Below, one piece after another: positions 1 through 10,450 of a stretch of 64,000 nucleotides of DNA (position 1 is the stretch's first letter; every line of letters starts with the position of its first letter). The stretch spans positions 1 through 64,000 of the forward strand of contig SWBL01000036.1 of the NCBI GenBank assembly GCA_024195585.1, given 5' to 3'. The notes below the pieces were generated by a model. The model did no database searches. It was given only the letters and a program-made list of their open reading frames with translations, and had not been told where the DNA came from. Source of the stretch: Aureobasidium sp. EXF-3400. Taxonomy: Eukaryota; Ascomycota; Dothideomycetes; Dothideales; Saccotheciaceae. The translations under genes and the position numbers were made by a program.

Positions 1-1
1 A

Positions 2-295
2 ACAGTAAGTTCCTCAGGCTATAGTCTTGTGCTTAAAGCTGATTTGACCCTAGACAAAGTCGACACCGCCCATACCTCTCGCTCGAAAGCTAAGCAAGTG
101 AAAGTCCGCGCGACTTGCGAAAGCTGCCGCAAACTCAAGATCAAGTGCTTCCCTACTCGTGACGGCTCCTCTTGCGAGAAGTGCGAGAAGAAAGGGGAGC
201 CTTGTGTTCGCAAGCCTCGCGCCAAGTACCCCTCAAGAACCAAACGGGAAAGATGCAGACGATGTCTTCTCGAACATCCTTGCATGGGATGGTGA
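2..295 (+). pseudogene. Zn(II)2Cys6 zinc-cluster fragment, cut by the window edge
   Basis: The frame is open from the window edge and contains a complete fungal zinc cluster near the middle, with spacing C-x2-C-x6-C-x8-C-x2-C-x6-C. A basic stretch (KPRAKYPSRTKRER) follows, as expected for a binuclear-cluster DNA-binding domain. The frame then stops at 293-295, and no fungal transcription-factor middle homology region follows in any frame. The sequence after it is a diverged duplicate of the stretch at about 503-612. In intact proteins this domain binds DNA in the nucleus. Here it looks like the remnant of a broken gene, although the 5' part lies outside the window and a spliced continuation cannot be excluded. 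Confidence 0.55.
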
Positions 296-612
296 AGACT
301 TTTCTCAATGACTGAAGTGCCCAGCTCGCTTATTGATGCCGCAAAAGAGCTGATGAAACAATATCTTGTGGTCCTTGAAGAGACTAAATTCCACAATGCT
401 TTATCGGCGACCAGCAACAAGGTCAACAGTGCGTGTGTCTGGGCAGGAGCCATTTACGATACCAGAAGCGGTCCTAATGGCTTTCATTCCCGCAAGAATT
501 GTTGTCAAGTGTCCTTGTATGGGATGGCAAAGACTTCTTCCCCATGACTGATGTTCCTAGCTCGGCTGTTGATGCTGCCAAAGAGTTTATCCAGAGATGT
601 CTTCTGGTCCGG
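272..612 (+). repeat. Diverged tandem pair of coding-like segments
   Basis: About 100 bases at 272-368 are repeated at 503-612. Both copies can be read as W-D-G-[EK]-D-F followed by M-T-[ED]-V-P-S-S and D-A-A-K-E. The first copy has lost one base between the F and M blocks, so its frame is broken, while the second reads through to a stop near 736. The copies are clearly related but well diverged, which indicates an old duplication of an unrecognised gene. No function can be assigned. Confidence 0.6.
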
Positions 613-739
613 ACTCTCACTGTCGTGGACAACACGAGTCTACCACTCTGCCAATGGCCCCATGAGATTATCCGGAACTCACTCATGGACAATTTTGCTG
701 TTGTCACAATGAAGCGCACTGTCACTCTTCAAACTTGAA

Positions 740-2110
740 ATAAGACATTGAGTCCAGCGAGGAGAATGAACCAGGAATCTACGTCAACTACTTTACCAAG
801 GACGACAGGACTGGTCTCATCATCAATGAGGTTCCAAGACTGGGCCAACATCAAGTTCGCCATCTTTTGGAAGCAGCCCTTTGACGGCGAGCCCCATCAC
901 GATATAGTGGCGCGCATCAACGACCGGCTCAACAGCAACACTACAATCGCAAAGTCAGTTGACACATATGTTGCAGATCATCACCTGGGCAGTTCTTTGC
1001 AATCTACTCAACCAGGAAACCAGCAACGACCCGGTCAAGCACAATAACAATCGTTGACTCGGTATGAGTGTGGCGCAGAATACTCACATCAGGATATCGT
1101 CATAAAGGTTGGACGATGCCATTGGCCAAGAAACTCAGAATCAGAGTCCCCTGTAGATAAGCTTGACCACTGGAGGAAAGCCCTCGTTCTCGTTCGGGGG
1201 TTTTCGGCGCCTGGTCAAACAATATATACATGGCTCAGCACCCACTCCAGCAGCCTATGCCATCCAAGACGTTCCTCAATACGACTACCGGAGGTTGTGC
1301 AAGTATGCTGGGATGCTCAGACCAGTCGATCATGAACAGGTAAGACCCGCCTAGGGAGCTCTGGTCATCTCTTGTTTGCACAAAAGCTGATGGATCTGTT
1401 GCAGTCACTACTCGACCTACTCTCACAACGTTCCCACTGCTGAAACAGTACCTGTCAATAGTACTGGCTCTTGCAACTTGTGGCAGGGTCCATAGCTATG
1501 GTTGGTCTTTTGAGGTCGTATAGAGCCGAGCGATCCGATTCTTTTTGAATGTATTCTCCCAAACACCCACCCAAGCACCTACTCAAGAATCCAGACATGT
1601 TTCTCTGGACACCTGACCTATATAAGGCGAAACAAAGGTCAAACATGGCCGAGCCTGGCATCATTTCGATCACTTTACCAAGGGCGATGGTACGGGTCTG
1701 ACTGTCAATGAGTACGAAGATCGGATCAAATTCACCTGCTCAGTACTTCGCATCCAACTTCTCAAGCACGAAACTATTGACAACATCGTCAACTGCATGG
1801 AGCAAAGTTGCCGTTGTTGTTGATTCTAGCCTCTTGGTTGATGCCTGGGTTAAGCAATATAAGAACCGGTTCAGTACAGCAAACCACACGATTGAGACTA
1901 TCAATCAAAACCTGCTGAACTTCAATCCTCTCAGGCCACTTTCTTGACCAGAGACAAGTTCTTTTCGTCTTTCTGCAAGCTTCACCCCCAATCAAGTCCT
2001 GGCCTCATATATCCCAAGAAGTCCCCCATATCAGAGTTCCAAGTAGTTTTGCAAGTATGCTGCCACGATCCAGGGACACTCTGCAATCACCTCGCAGTAC
2101 TGGTTTCTGG
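740..2110 (+). repeat. Two decayed copies of an unrecognised gene segment, offset about 0.8-0.9 kb
   Basis: Copy I (about 740-1345) and copy II (about 1620-2110) share several blocks in the same order. The first is E-P-G-I followed by F-T-K-[DG]-D and T-G-L-[IT]-[IV]-N-E, at 770-830 and 1650-1713. The second is a V-[VL]-Q-V-C-[WC]-type block containing the shared bases TGCAAGTATGCTG, at about 1298 and 2054. Each copy contains TATATA tracts, and each is interrupted by frameshifts and stops, so neither encodes an intact protein. The bases at 1619-1680 also resemble those at 2228-2280 (TATATAAGGC, then GGTCAAA-ATGGCC), which suggests a third partial copy. I do not recognise the family. Confidence 0.5.
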
Positions 2111-2265
2111 GCTTTGTCTCATGGTCAAGGATTGTCTCGCCAATCGCACTAATGAACACCATCTGATCCTTTTCATCATTAAGTGCGCCCCCTGTTCTGA
2201 CACTATCACCTGGACGACTTCGAGGAGTATATAAGGCCGAAGAAGGTCAAATATGGCCATGACCT

Positions 2266-3579
2266 TCATCATGTTCATGGCACCTCATGGGTCAAATGAA
2301 GCTCGGACTGGTTTGAGATTGATGAACGCTTGAAGGGCATATTCGACTTAGTGTTCGTTGACGAGGCACACCAGGTCAAGGGCATTCACACCCGTACGTT
2401 CAAGTGAATTGAGGGATTGCGATCCGACGTCCAGTTCTTTGATCCCGCCACCATCGATATCAACACGGTCAAGGACTGGACCGGTTGCCTGCAACTTTTC
2501 CTTGCACCAGGGTTCAAGGCGCTGGCCCAAGATGCGCATCCCAAGTCGAAAGAGGTTGACCTCCTTGACGACGACCATTCGGACCCCGACAGTCACAGCG
2601 AGGATGATCCGTCCAAGCTAAGCTATCTCACGAGCAGCGGCATCGACTACCAGAAAGTCATGGGCTGCCTCGATCGCTGTGTCACTGATCCTACCGATCT
2701 CCAAGACCAGCTCAGACCTTTCTTTGAGATTCTCGTTGTGCGGTTCCAGAATCTTCATATCGCCAAGAGTTGGCCGTTTCGAGGGAACACCGACATGAGT
2801 ATATACGTGCCGTGATTGCTAGCAAACATGCCATTCCTCTGGCAAAGACTTCACGCAACGCTCTAAGCGTGCTCGACTTTGGTTCCACGACCCTGACGGT
2901 ACAGCTCAGGCAGTACCCATGGTAGCTTCAGCTTTGCTCAGACTGGCAATGTCGTGACAAAAGCAAAAGAGTTCATAAGAGCTGTGTGTATGACGCCAAA
3001 GACAGAGCCATCATCCCTTTGAACCTGCTTGTTCGGTCCAAAATTTGCGTGGACGTTATACGACAGACAAAGCCAATGAACCTATTTCACAAGCGTTCGA
3101 AATTGATTCGTCGACAGAGACTACTGGTATATACCTCCTGCAAGTATGTCATATGCACTATACGGCACAGAATGCCTCATGCCGACGGTGATAACTTAGT
3201 TGACGACTTTGGATCCATCGTCGACCTTCGCCCAATGAAAAGGTTGTGAGACGTAGCGCAGCATGTCTCAAGCAGCAACGTACCCGACTGGCTATTAACA
3301 TTCATAAGAGCAGATGGAGACCTATTCGTGGTCGATCCTGACGACAATGACTTCCAACTTGACGTCAACCCCGGTGCAGACATGAGCATTGGGTCTCTCT
3401 CTTTGCCTCGGAACCAGGCTAAGCTTACAGCAGCTTTCATTAACCACTGCCATGTCGGAGAGACATATGACGAGCTAACAAACAAAGTCCTAGAAGAGGG
3501 CATATGGGCAGATTGCAAGCGGGACATCCAGCGACTTCAATCAGACGGCCAGCCTGCTCCGTTCAATAGCTCGTCTTAA
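2266..3579 (+). pseudogene. Decayed helicase-like gene with a DEAH box (SNF2/DEAD-like)
   Basis: A stretch at about 2311-2406 encodes F-D-L-V-F-V-D-E-A-H followed by Q-V-K-G, the Walker B/motif II pattern of SNF2-family and related superfamily-2 helicases, ending in a stop. A second frame (2417-2815) carries an acidic region. At the TATATA tract 2800-2805 this frame stops, but skipping one TA lets it continue for about 40 codons. A third intact stretch (3328-3579) begins with VDPDDNDFQLDV. The pieces lie in order on one strand, so this looks like one gene broken by several indels. The helicase assignment rests on motif II alone. A related fragment lies at 5490-6055. Confidence 0.5.
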
Positions 3580-3830
3580 ACGATCCCGCCAAGGAACCGT
3601 GAAAAAGCAAGAAGAATCGCCGTCAAGAGCGATGATAGCGGCAAAATCGAGTTGCGGCAGATCAACAAAGACAAATACTGGGGTGCATGTCCAAACCACG
3701 CGTCCTACAATAGGCCTGATGACTGTGCTCTTCGCCGAGCAACTATGTGGATTAACTTCTCAGGGGTGAAGAAATTCATGTATAAATAAAGGAACACGAG
3801 ATATAAGTTCCCACCACTGGACTAGTCCGG

Positions 3831-4328
3831 ATGGCCCAAAATTCAACGCACTCAGCCAATGCGGAGAAGGCCAAGTCATCTCGTACAGCCAATGAGAACG
3901 GCTCTTGTCCTGACTCAGACAAGAGCAGGTGTCTCCGGAGGCAGCAGACCCCCTATGGAAAAGCCAGAACAGCACTGCCAGAAGCCATTGTAAAGGGTCC
4001 CTTGGCCAAAGCTGTTCATATGGCCCGCTATAGCAGCATACATTGGAAAGATCAAGAGATGCACTCAATGAGTCCTCTATCCAGCTGGAAGCGTAACATG
4101 TTGGTCTTCTCCATCGACCAGCTCAGTCACCGTCGCAGCCCTTGGCAGTTAGATCCCAGTCCACTCAGCATCGAGCAAGCCCCACGTGCCTTGCTTGAAG
4201 CTATTTCCGACCATGAGGATCTCAGCAAAACAGGCTCCACGCATTGCTTGTATCAAGCCATGGAGAAAATAATGAGAAAGCTGGAACTCTGCCAACTAGA
4301 GCTCTTCCTCCAGAGGACGACGAGGTAG
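3831..4328 (+). CDS. Unrecognised 165-residue open frame in the graveyard
   Basis: This is one of the longest uninterrupted frames in the first 10 kb. It encodes a basic, serine-rich protein that starts at ATG 3831. It has no signal peptide, no membrane segment and no motif that I recognise. The C-terminal third (EAISDHEDLSKTG onwards) looks more protein-like than the start. Given the broken genes on both sides, it may be a fragment of a larger relic that happens to remain open rather than a working gene. No function is proposed. Confidence 0.25.
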   Translation: MAQNSTHSANAEKAKSSRTANENGSCPDSDKSRCLRRQQTPYGKARTALPEAIVKGPLAKAVHMARYSSIHWKDQEMHSMSPLSSWKRNMLVFSIDQLSHRRSPWQLDPSPLSIEQAPRALLEAISDHEDLSKTGSTHCLYQAMEKIMRKLELCQLELFLQRTTR

Positions 4329-4555
4329 ATCAGTCTTATCTGCTATGGTATAACTCAACTCTATAGACAAGAATTGATCTGCTCAATTCACTAGTCCGTA
4401 ACTCGCAGACGCAAGTACTACAAGTCAAAAGGTCCCGCCACTCCGTCTATGCAACGAGCAAGCGCTTACCATTACTGTTGGCAAAGAGATGAGGAGACGT
4501 TTCGCAGTTTGCAGTTTCCTCTTCTGCACAACATGACTGTTATATATGACTAGGC

Positions 4556-5045
4556 CCTTTCCCTATCCCTAGAGGAAAGAAACTTGCCGTCGTCGGCTAC
4601 CTCGATAGAGCCTATTGGGAGCTGGACTGTTCCGTGACCCGCGAGGCACTCAGACTCTACCAGAAGACTGCAAAACCTGACGAACACCTTGCACCATTCT
4701 TGAGAGCAAGCCCTTCCCTCATCGACAGTTCTTCGCAAACTTTTTGCGCGGCGTCACCATTAAATTTAAGGCGCCTAGCGAGCACCACGAAGGTCGCGGT
4801 CTGCAATACCCTCGCTTGCAGAGTCTGACAGTCGTGCACGATCAGGTCCTCATGGGTAGAGAGTCATATACCTATGCTCGCATTAGGCGCTTCATGAGCG
4901 CTCGCCTATGCTATCTCGAAGTTGGCTAGAGGCATGGATGTCATTCCTACCACCGACAACTTCCTACCTACTCTAGGGAGTTGTCCTAACCTTAGTTTGT
5001 TGACTCTACTCCTATGCGTAAGCTCGAGATGGGTTGCTAAACCAT
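4556..5045 (+). pseudogene. F-box/LRR-like gene fragment
   Basis: Coding-like pieces appear in successive frames. One runs AVVGYLDRAYWELD (about 4585 onwards). Another is at about 4744-4929, with YPRLQSLTVVHD and a tail ending in CYLEVG before a stop. A third is LGSCPNLSLLTLLLC at about 4970-5020. The P-x-L-x-x-L pattern resembles the leucine-rich repeats of fungal F-box/LRR proteins. The pieces are separated by frameshifts, so this is read as a relic. The family call is tentative because no F-box itself is visible. Confidence 0.35.
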
Positions 5046-5489
5046 CGTAGGATTGGATCTCTATCCTATGTAGAGGCATGGCAATACCCTCATTCGGCTC
5101 TGATAGACAACACGAACCGTCACTAGATTCATTCTTATGCGACTTCTCTTGGCTGCACTACTGATTAATGCCGCTTTCATGTTCGTGGACATACTTATTA
5201 TAACGTGGCTGTTCTGGTTTAGAGACGCAATGACAAGTTACCCTTCGAGCCAAACCGGGATCCTAATCATGTCGAGACAGAAGCACTTCCAGCCCAATCA
5301 ACCCGTCAACGAGATCCTTGCCCTATAATCGGTGCTGGTCTTAACCCGACACCACCTCATAGACTATCGTCATGTCACTAACGTAAGTTCTTAAGGTGTC
5401 TGACTATTGTCGCAAAGCCCCTGAATCATATATAACCTTCGGCGCCTCCGAAGTGTGTTTTTGAGCAGAAAAACGGTTAGAGAAGGCAT
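5046..5489. other. Gap without a recognisable gene
   Basis: This stretch has only short frames. One of 63 codons at 5137-5328 begins with a hydrophobic segment but is unlikely to be a gene on its own. A TATATA tract lies at 5429-5434. Confidence 0.4.
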
Positions 5490-6055
5490 CTCTCTGTATG
5501 TTACAGAGCATCATCGACGTCAAGACCGTCAAGACTGGACCTGCACGACGATCAAAACCCTGTGGCAAGGCTCCTAAATCCTATATAATACTTCCTGTTC
5601 TGCCAAGGAAGGAAGAATTCCGCCAGGGGTTTCATCGCCATGAATACTCAGGGTGCAACTTGATCGGCTTCCTCGTGGAAACTCCCTTCGCCGAGAAGAC
5701 CCGAAGGTCTGGAGTATCTGAAGGCTGATCAAGCTGAGTGGTCAGATGGCAAAACGCAATGCTGGAACTGGTTCTGCTATATACTCATCCTTACCCCACT
5801 GAATTTTACCAACACTGGACGGGACGAGGAGGCGGTCGACCGCCTTTACACTGTTAGTAAGGTATTGATACGACTGCACAGACGTCCTATCTTTGTGACC
5901 TGGCTCCCCCTCGCTGCATCTTATATGAACCTTTTCATCCTCTCGAGGAGAGACGAGAGCCAGAAACAGAGTCACCTGGATGCTATACAATCGGTTTTGC
6001 TCGAGATGCTCGAATCTGGCAGTGCCTCACGCAATCGAGGAAGTTGAGATCAGCC
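5490..6055 (+). pseudogene. Second relic of the helicase-like family
   Basis: The bases near 5510-5550 encode I-D-V-K-T-V-K and then, after one missing base, D-W-T. This matches I-D-I-N-T-V-K-D-W-T of the relic at about 2455-2485, so the two are diverged paralogues. A frame from about 5727 to 6047 reads through the TATATA at 5778 and contains the phrase VSKVLIRLHRRPIF before ending in a stop. Its last part (CACGCAATCGAGGAAGTTGAGATCAG-like, near 6030-6056) resembles the bases near 7171-7197, showing that segments of different relics are shared. It is not functional as it stands. Confidence 0.4.
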
Positions 6056-6425
6056 GATTTAGCGGAGCTTTTCAGCCTGGCCCTGACCATTGAGTTATCG
6101 GAACCAGACAAGACCAATTGTGGTTCTAGTACTTAGGATGAAGGATTGCCTCTGACCTTCTTCGACTGTCGAAGATAGGCCTCTTCTGTCGATTGACCAT
6201 TGTTGTCCCCCACCGCCACGCTCATCTCTTCCTTATGTTACACCATTAACAGTTGTTGACGGTTTTGCAAGCCTGGACCAATTGTCCGAACGCTTTGCAT
6301 GTCGTCAGATGGTCGTAATAGGCTCTACTGACTGTCAAGACTCTGCCACCCATCTCACGGGCGTGCTACTTCCGCAGACTTATGCACGACATTGTCAAGG
6401 GCTAATGGATCCTATATAAAGCAGC

Positions 6426-7270
6426 TTGTCCCGCCAAGTAGAGAAGAGACCAGCCGACTTGGAAGAGAAGCTCGAAAATGCCGAGGACACCGCCAAAGAC
6501 GCTGTCGAGACTCAGAACGCTCTGGAGCAGCGACTGAAAGCTTCAGATAGTGACTTCTCGCGTGTCCAGAACGAGCTTACACAAGAGAAGACAGTCCGTA
6601 ACGCAGGATGGATCTCAAGATATATATTCTCGGGCTTGCTAGAAGTATCGACTTCTATCAGGCTTGTTCGTCGTGCCGGTGCGACACGGACCGCAAGCAA
6701 CGAACGGTCAAACCCTAACACAACCACGCAGTCAACACCCTTCGCAGAAGGAGTCTTCGAGTGTGTTCGCGCAGAAGACTGGCAAGGGTAAAAAGAACGA
6801 CGAACTATCTTCTCATGACCTCAGAGACCAGCTATCTGGAATTATATATATATCATCACACGCTGTCGCACTTCCCATCAAGAACGGCCCTCTGCGCGCT
6901 GTTCTTTTGATCCCCGCAGAGGCATGGTCGCAGATCCTGAGTTATGTCAATGAGATCGTCGTCGCCAACTTCCCTCACGCCTCCCAGCAAGCAAAGCGAC
7001 TGGTTTGGAAGGAGATTACCCCTGACAATGGCAAACTCGTGGTGCTCTATCACAAAGTCGAACAGCACCCCCAAGCGCTCGCCAACCACATCCACGCGCT
7101 TGTCACGACGTTCGAGGCTCCTGGTGAGCATTCTCGGTCTTGGTCGAGGAAATGGCTTTTTCACAGTCCTCCACGCAATCGAGGAATTTGAGATCAGTTG
7201 CTCCTGTGATGAACACATGACAGAGCTGGTGGAAGTCCGCGGAGGCTGCTACGAGGCCGGCGATACCTGA
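6426..7270 (+). pseudogene. Unrecognised gene relic with coiled coil and intact splice sites
   Basis: The first frame (6426-6600) is rich in E, K, Q and A with heptad character (LEEKLENAEDTAKDA), which suggests a coiled coil. Around the TATATAT at 6621 the good reading moves to another frame, which stays open from about 6664. A convincing intron sits at 7124-7166: it begins GTGAGC, ends TTTTTCACAG and is 43 nt long. Splicing it joins FEAP to VLHAIEEF in frame, and the exon ends at the TGA at 7268-7270. The retained splice sites suggest either recent decay or that the 3' half is still expressed. I do not recognise the family. Confidence 0.4.
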
Positions 7271-8155
7271 AAGCTTCAATCAGTGTTCGCGAACTGCATG
7301 CACGACACCATCGCGCTTGTCCTCCAACACGACCATGAGGAGCTGCTGCAAGAAGATGTAATTTCTGTGCGTTTGCATGCTGCTAACGTCGATGCTATTA
7401 TACAGAAACCTTGCTGAGGTTGAAGATGAAATGCTGCTTGACAACCTTCCGGCCGTGTTGAATCTCGCCTCAGCTACGTTGTTTGCGGCCACTCAGGCGG
7501 CTATCTCCTCGCGCCTCTCGCGTGTCATCTCCAACTGCGATGCAAAGCCCGCTAAGCTTTGGATCCCTTTCTTAGGAGAAGAGAAGTTGAGTATTCGCTG
7601 CTTTCGTGATCTCTATGTCGTGAGCTCAGAGTCCTCGACGTCGTTCACACGAACTCACCAAGTCATGCGAACCAACTCATCTTCTCGGCTCCTCACCGCC
7701 TTCTCGTCATGGCACCGAGCTGTGATCTACTGGAAGCCAGTTGAACATCACCACCAAAACCGATTATCTCGGCGATTCTTCTTTCTATATATCAACACCT
7801 GAGGGTACGGCTGTTGACCACACCTTGCCATGGAGATCATCGAGCTTCTCGTCATACCTCGATGAGCGAGCCAAATTGCTTGAAAATGAAAACCGTGTTA
7901 GCTTCTACAGCATTCATCGACGAGCAGAAGATGGTTTTGCGTCAGTTGCTGGCCTCGAGACATGAAGAGCCAGCATATCACGAGGCGATAGGGCAGCCAA
8001 TGCGCCAGCGAGCTAGCGCCAAAGAGTAGAGTGGCTGGCTGCTGCCGAAGGCAAAAACAACGAGAAGAAGTATATGTCGCATGATTATCAACATCCGCAC
8101 CAAGTTTCCGGCACTTATGTCAACTCTCTCCGCCCCCCGAAGGACTCGAGATAGG
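7271..8155 (+). pseudogene. Unrecognised gene relic, several frameshifts
   Basis: Protein-like stretches follow one another in changing frames. The first is MHDTIALVLQHDHEEL up to about 7397. The frame changes near TTATACAG, and LAEVEDEMLLDNLPAVLN follows, with about 90 good codons to 7650. A stretch through the TATATAT at 7786 (LPWRSSSFSSYLDERAKLL) comes next. The last is KKYMSHDYQHPHQVSG at about 8068-8115, ending in a stop near 8155. The 7357-7404 stretch could instead be an intron (GTAATT...GCTAAC...ATACAG). The number of frame changes argues for a pseudogene. No family was recognised. Confidence 0.35.
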
Positions 8156-8836
8156 TAACATAAATTCTCTTCAGGGTGTCAAGTATCCAATGGCGGATGA
8201 GATGCTCGCAGATCCCGACACTATGCAATTGACGCCGATCAGCCTTGACGAGTAAGTCAAGGCACTCACCTCAAACTTCCTGGAGAGCCAACTACCCTCG
8301 AGCATCGCATCCAGAAACTTGTGCCTGAAGACCATCCGACCCTAGCTCTACCATAACGCTGATGTTTCCCGCACGCACAGCCAATGATAGTCATATCGTG
8401 ATTGAAACCAGCACCAAGGAACGAGTTGCAGACGCATGCTTGGACAAGGTCTTCCTATTCCAACAATCATAGGTGCTATCGTGAAGCATTCCAAGACTTG
8501 CAATCTCCACCTCCCAGATCTGGAGATAGCGACTTCGAAACAAAAGTGCGTTTAGTTGATCTTGATGGTCCTCGGTAACCTTGTCATGACGACAGATCTC
8601 CAACCTACGAATCTACCCTACCTTGGCTACGACGGTCACAGAAGGGAACCCCATTGTACTCTGCTATATACTAGGCTTGGAGCAGTTGAGAGGTCTCTAG
8701 ACCTTTGATGCCAGCGTTAACAACAAGCCCTCCATCGCATGTGTGTGTTAAAGAGCAGTTCATGGCGGCACCACCTAGTCCGAGGACCTTCGTGCATACA
8801 AAGTAGAGAGACACCTTGTGGCAATTTCCATGATCG
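8156..8836. other. Relic sequence without a clear gene
   Basis: Only short frames are present. A stretch at about 8600-8709 reads as plausible protein on the plus strand (LPYLGYDGHRREP) and passes through the TATATA at 8665, but it stops soon after. I see no start, splice pattern or motif. Confidence 0.35.
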
Positions 8837-9520
8837 ATGACTGTTGGTCATGCATGTATATGCCTTACCATAAACCGATTGACGCTGGAGTCCAGCAGCT
8901 CAGGAGCGCTGATAGCCGGGCTCAAGATGAACGATGAAGAGATTGCCACGACTCAAGTGTGCTGCATCCCTCCCCAAGGGTGTCCACTTTTGCGAGATCA
9001 ACAACTATCAACTTCACAAGTCACACTTTGGATGCTTTTACATGCAGAAGTCAAGCGAATATCAAAAGATCTGGGTGACATCTGAGGAACCAGAAGACCG
9101 AGACCTCAAGAACGACCAAGTCATCGACAATTTGACAGAAGAAGAACAGCAGGAAGCTACAGGCTCGTCGAACGCAAGGTCGCGAAGATGAGCTTTATTA
9201 TCGCGAGGCTCATGGAAATGAATACGAGAAGTCGCAATGAAGAAGCTGGCACCTCTTCACAGGCGACACTGGCAGGTTTCTGTAGCGACTCGGCAAGACA
9301 AATGATTTCGTTGAGAAGGTTTTTGTTATCGATGATGAAGCGTTCAGCGCGGCGTACACCTGCGCACGCGAAAAAATGGTTCCGCTGCCTCTTGGAGCGG
9401 CAAGGCTCAAGATCATGCCGTTGCTGCTAACAACGCAAAGGTTGATGCTGCTATGGCTTTGGTCAATGCACAAGAGGCCATGTCTTCAACCTTCACGGCA
9501 TTCCTGTAATTCTTGGAGCT
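8837..9520 (+). pseudogene. Unrecognised gene relic
   Basis: Protein-like pieces in three frames lie in order. The frame 8934-9191 is charged (EEPEDRDLKNDQVID). A frame near 9290-9370 reads TNDFVEKVFVIDDEAFSAAY. A third near 9390-9510 reads KAQDHAVAANNAKVDAAMAL and stops at about 9510. Single-base indels separate them. The order and spacing suggest one ancestral protein, alanine-rich and probably helical towards its end. No homologue is recognised. Confidence 0.35.
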
Positions 9521-10450
9521 CTGTATGTATAGAGGATTTGGTCAGGCTGAATCATCGGTTCATCCATCCGAACCCACAGGTGCGACAGAGGGACGAAATG
9601 TTCTGTGCAAGAACCCAGGATTGCTTCCCGTCACACAATTCGCGCCAGGACTGCCACGAAATATATAACAGGCAATCTTTGGCCTGGCAAGGCCTGGCAA
9701 GGCCTCGCGAAAAATGCAATAGCAATATAAAGATGCATGAGAGCATGGTCATTGCAAATTCGCACTGAGAAGAGCGGCCGCCAGGGAGTCCTTACCCAGC
9801 TCGATGCCATGCCAATCCACAAGACTCACATTGGATACATAAGTGGCGCCTGCGTGGACAGCTCCGATATCTTCAGCACTCGATCCTCGAACAAGGCTTC
9901 GACTGAAGCTGAGGTTATGACCCTCCATGCCGCCCTGCAGAGAAAATTCCGGCCCTACTTCCGAGAGAACATGGGGCTATTCATACAAAGGTTCAATGTA
10001 CTTACTGTCCAGGCCAACGCCTTCTTCTGGAAGATGATGGCCAAATTACGCTAGCGGCAACACTCAGGCTGCCCAACTAGGACGTTCAGAGCGTTTTTCT
10101 CACTCTTTGAATTATATATATGGAGGAAGACCTCAAGAAGACTGTAAGGGATTGCCCAAACCCTGTCATCCAGGATGTTTTCTTTACCTCCTCGCTTTCC
10201 ACCCAAGGAATCTCAGCACACTTCAGGCAAATTGCTCTTACTCCATCAAAATGCCTCCTAAGATGATCTCCTCTTCAATTGTGGGAACGCGCAGTCGTGC
10301 TCTACAGCACCCAGCTTCGCAAAGATGAGTAGCTTACCACAGTCATTATCAAGCTCGCTACCTTCTCAGCCTGCGTGCCATTATCTTGTTCTCCATGTCC
10401 CTCATGATCTGGGATGACTTTCTGGCTTCTTCTCTGCTTGAAGATTACCG
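9521..10450 (+). pseudogene. Last relic block before the intact genes
   Basis: A tandem 10-base motif (GGCCTGGCAA, two full copies and a part) lies at 9681-9705, beside a TATATA at 9662. A frame at 9737-10054 has a credible internal stretch (LTQLDAMPIHKTHIGYISGA). After the (TA)4 tract at 10113-10120, another frame reads EEDLKKTVRDCPNPVIQDVF to about 10260. A further stretch, LWERAVVLYSTQLRKDE, follows near 10275-10330. Stops and frame changes separate the pieces. The family is unknown. Confidence 0.35.

Larger units (their letters stand above)
1223..10120. repeat. Dispersed TATATA tracts through the graveyard region
   Basis: Tracts of three or more TA units occur at about 1223, 1619, 2007 (as ATATAT), 2228, 2800, 3128, 4541, 5429, 5582, 5778, 6413, 6621, 6843, 7786, 8665, 9662 and 10113. 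Many sit inside otherwise coding-like sequence of ordinary base composition rather than in AT-rich spacers. Elsewhere in the window I found only about five, most of them in promoter-like positions. The cause is unknown. Candidates are footprints of TA-targeting transposons, TATA boxes copied with duplicated promoters, or slippage hot spots. Confidence 0.55.

Noticed and set aside
1..10450. RIP (repeat-induced point mutation) as the cause of decay
   Set aside because: The relics keep ordinary GC content and show indels and frameshifts rather than widespread C-to-T change, so RIP is not evident, though a proper RIP index was not computed.
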